A stretch of DNA of 11,943 nucleotides from Sphingomonadales bacterium (GTDB lineage: Bacteria > Pseudomonadota > Alphaproteobacteria > Sphingomonadales > Sphingomonadaceae): the NCBI GenBank assembly GCA_020200935.1, contig JAIVHR010000211.1:1-11943 (forward strand), written 5' to 3'. The translations under genes and the position numbers were made by a program. How positions within the stretch are numbered: the first letter of the stretch is position 1; every line of letters starts with the position of its first letter. The notes under the pieces are model-generated. The model saw only the letters and a program-made list of their open reading frames with translations. It was not told the origin of the DNA and searched no databases. Positions 11,613 to 11,943 of the stretch are shown here, in pieces.

Positions 11613-11943
11613 CTACCGCGCCTTGCCGAGACCCGGGATCAGCATTCCGACCCGCTTGCGATATTCGCGGTACTGGTCGCCGAGATGCGCGCTCAGGTCG
11701 CGCTCTTCGTAGCGGATCGCGATCAGCACGTAGATCGTCATGGCGGCGGCGAAGAGCATGTGTCCCTGCCTCATATCGGGGATTGCCCAGAAGGCGATCA
11801 GGAAACCCGCATAGAGCGGGTGGCGCACGCTCTTGTAGAAGAGCGGCGTGCGGAATCGCTGCACCGGCAATTCGGTGCCGCGAAAGTCGGCCCAGGCCTG
11901 GTGGAGCCCGAACAATTCGAAATGGTTGATCAGCCAGGTCGAG
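11613..11943 (-). CDS. MddA-like membrane methyltransferase (ICMT/NnrU-like family), C-terminal part
   Basis: On the minus strand the frame enters from the window's right edge and reads STWLINHFELFGLHQAW, FRTPLFYKSVRHPLYAGFLIAFWAIPDM, an aliphatic membrane helix, then IRYEERDLSAHLGDQYREYRKRVGMLIPGL to the stop at 11613-11615. The RHPLY-x-GFL-x-AFW block, the EERDL motif and the Y-x-x-Y-x-x-x-V-x-M end are characteristic of isoprenylcysteine-methyltransferase-like integral membrane enzymes. The wording is closest to MddA, which methylates methanethiol with S-adenosylmethionine to give dimethyl sulfide. The substrate remains inferred. It converges on ribH, with the inverted repeat in between. 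The N-terminal part lies outside the window, so the true start cannot be given. Confidence 0.8.
   Translation of the reverse strand, partial: STWLINHFELFGLHQAWADFRGTELPVQRFRTPLFYKSVRHPLYAGFLIAFWAIPDMRQGHMLFAAAMTIYVLIAIRYEERDLSAHLGDQYREYRKRVGMLIPGLGKAR

Overview
The window looks like chromosome from a GC-rich alphaproteobacterium, most likely of the Sphingomonadales. This rests on established family knowledge plus what is visible: many short dyad repeats of the GTCA(C/T)-CCGG-CTTGA/GAAG-CCGG-TCCAGG type, the CCGTTCG...GTCGAAG...CGAACGG inverted repeat, a riboflavin gene set with a helix-turn-helix domain fused to RibB, a short second-type glutamyl-tRNA synthetase, and a proline-rich TonB. No database search was possible, so the taxon is an inference.

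Layout. (1) Positions 1-2,050 look like a patchwork island. It holds the tail of a glyoxalase-like (VOC) gene, a truncated and frameshifted IS1595-type transposase remnant directly after its stop, an unrecognised small gene overlapping an accessory-looking pyrE (both minus strand), a pyrE leader with three successive inverted repeats, about 330 bases without a recognisable gene, a pair of IS-end-like direct repeats, and a cluster of dispersed palindromic repeats. (2) Positions 2,058-4,431 are housekeeping: prs (minus) divergent from gltX (plus), both intact. (3) Positions 4,598-7,488 hold a Tat-exported serine beta-lactamase-fold hydrolase broken by an internal deletion, a convergent hot-dog thioesterase, and a divergent MFS transporter. 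(4) Positions 7,525-11,512 run on the plus strand: a 14-bp perfect palindrome, tonB, a small coiled-coil membrane protein, ribD, ribE, repeats, ribBX and ribH. (5) Positions 11,613-11,943 hold the C-terminal part of an MddA-like membrane methyltransferase on the minus strand, running off the window.

How the genes relate. ribD, ribE, ribBX and ribH would supply almost the whole riboflavin pathway from GTP-derived pyrimidine and ribulose-5-phosphate, with prs and pyrE in PRPP and pyrimidine metabolism nearby. The most striking observation is that three unrelated genes (the serine hydrolase, ribD and ribBX) each show the same lesion: both ends are well conserved, but a central block (about 55-140 residues by family comparison) is missing and the frame changes at the junction. 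The genes between them are intact. Either this is a real, clustered loss that breaks riboflavin synthesis, or the sequence carries collapsed or deleted segments from assembly. The second is at least as likely and can be decided from reads. Regulatory candidates worth a look are the pyrE leader, the palindrome before tonB, and the repeated TGTGA dyad just before the HTH-RibBX start.
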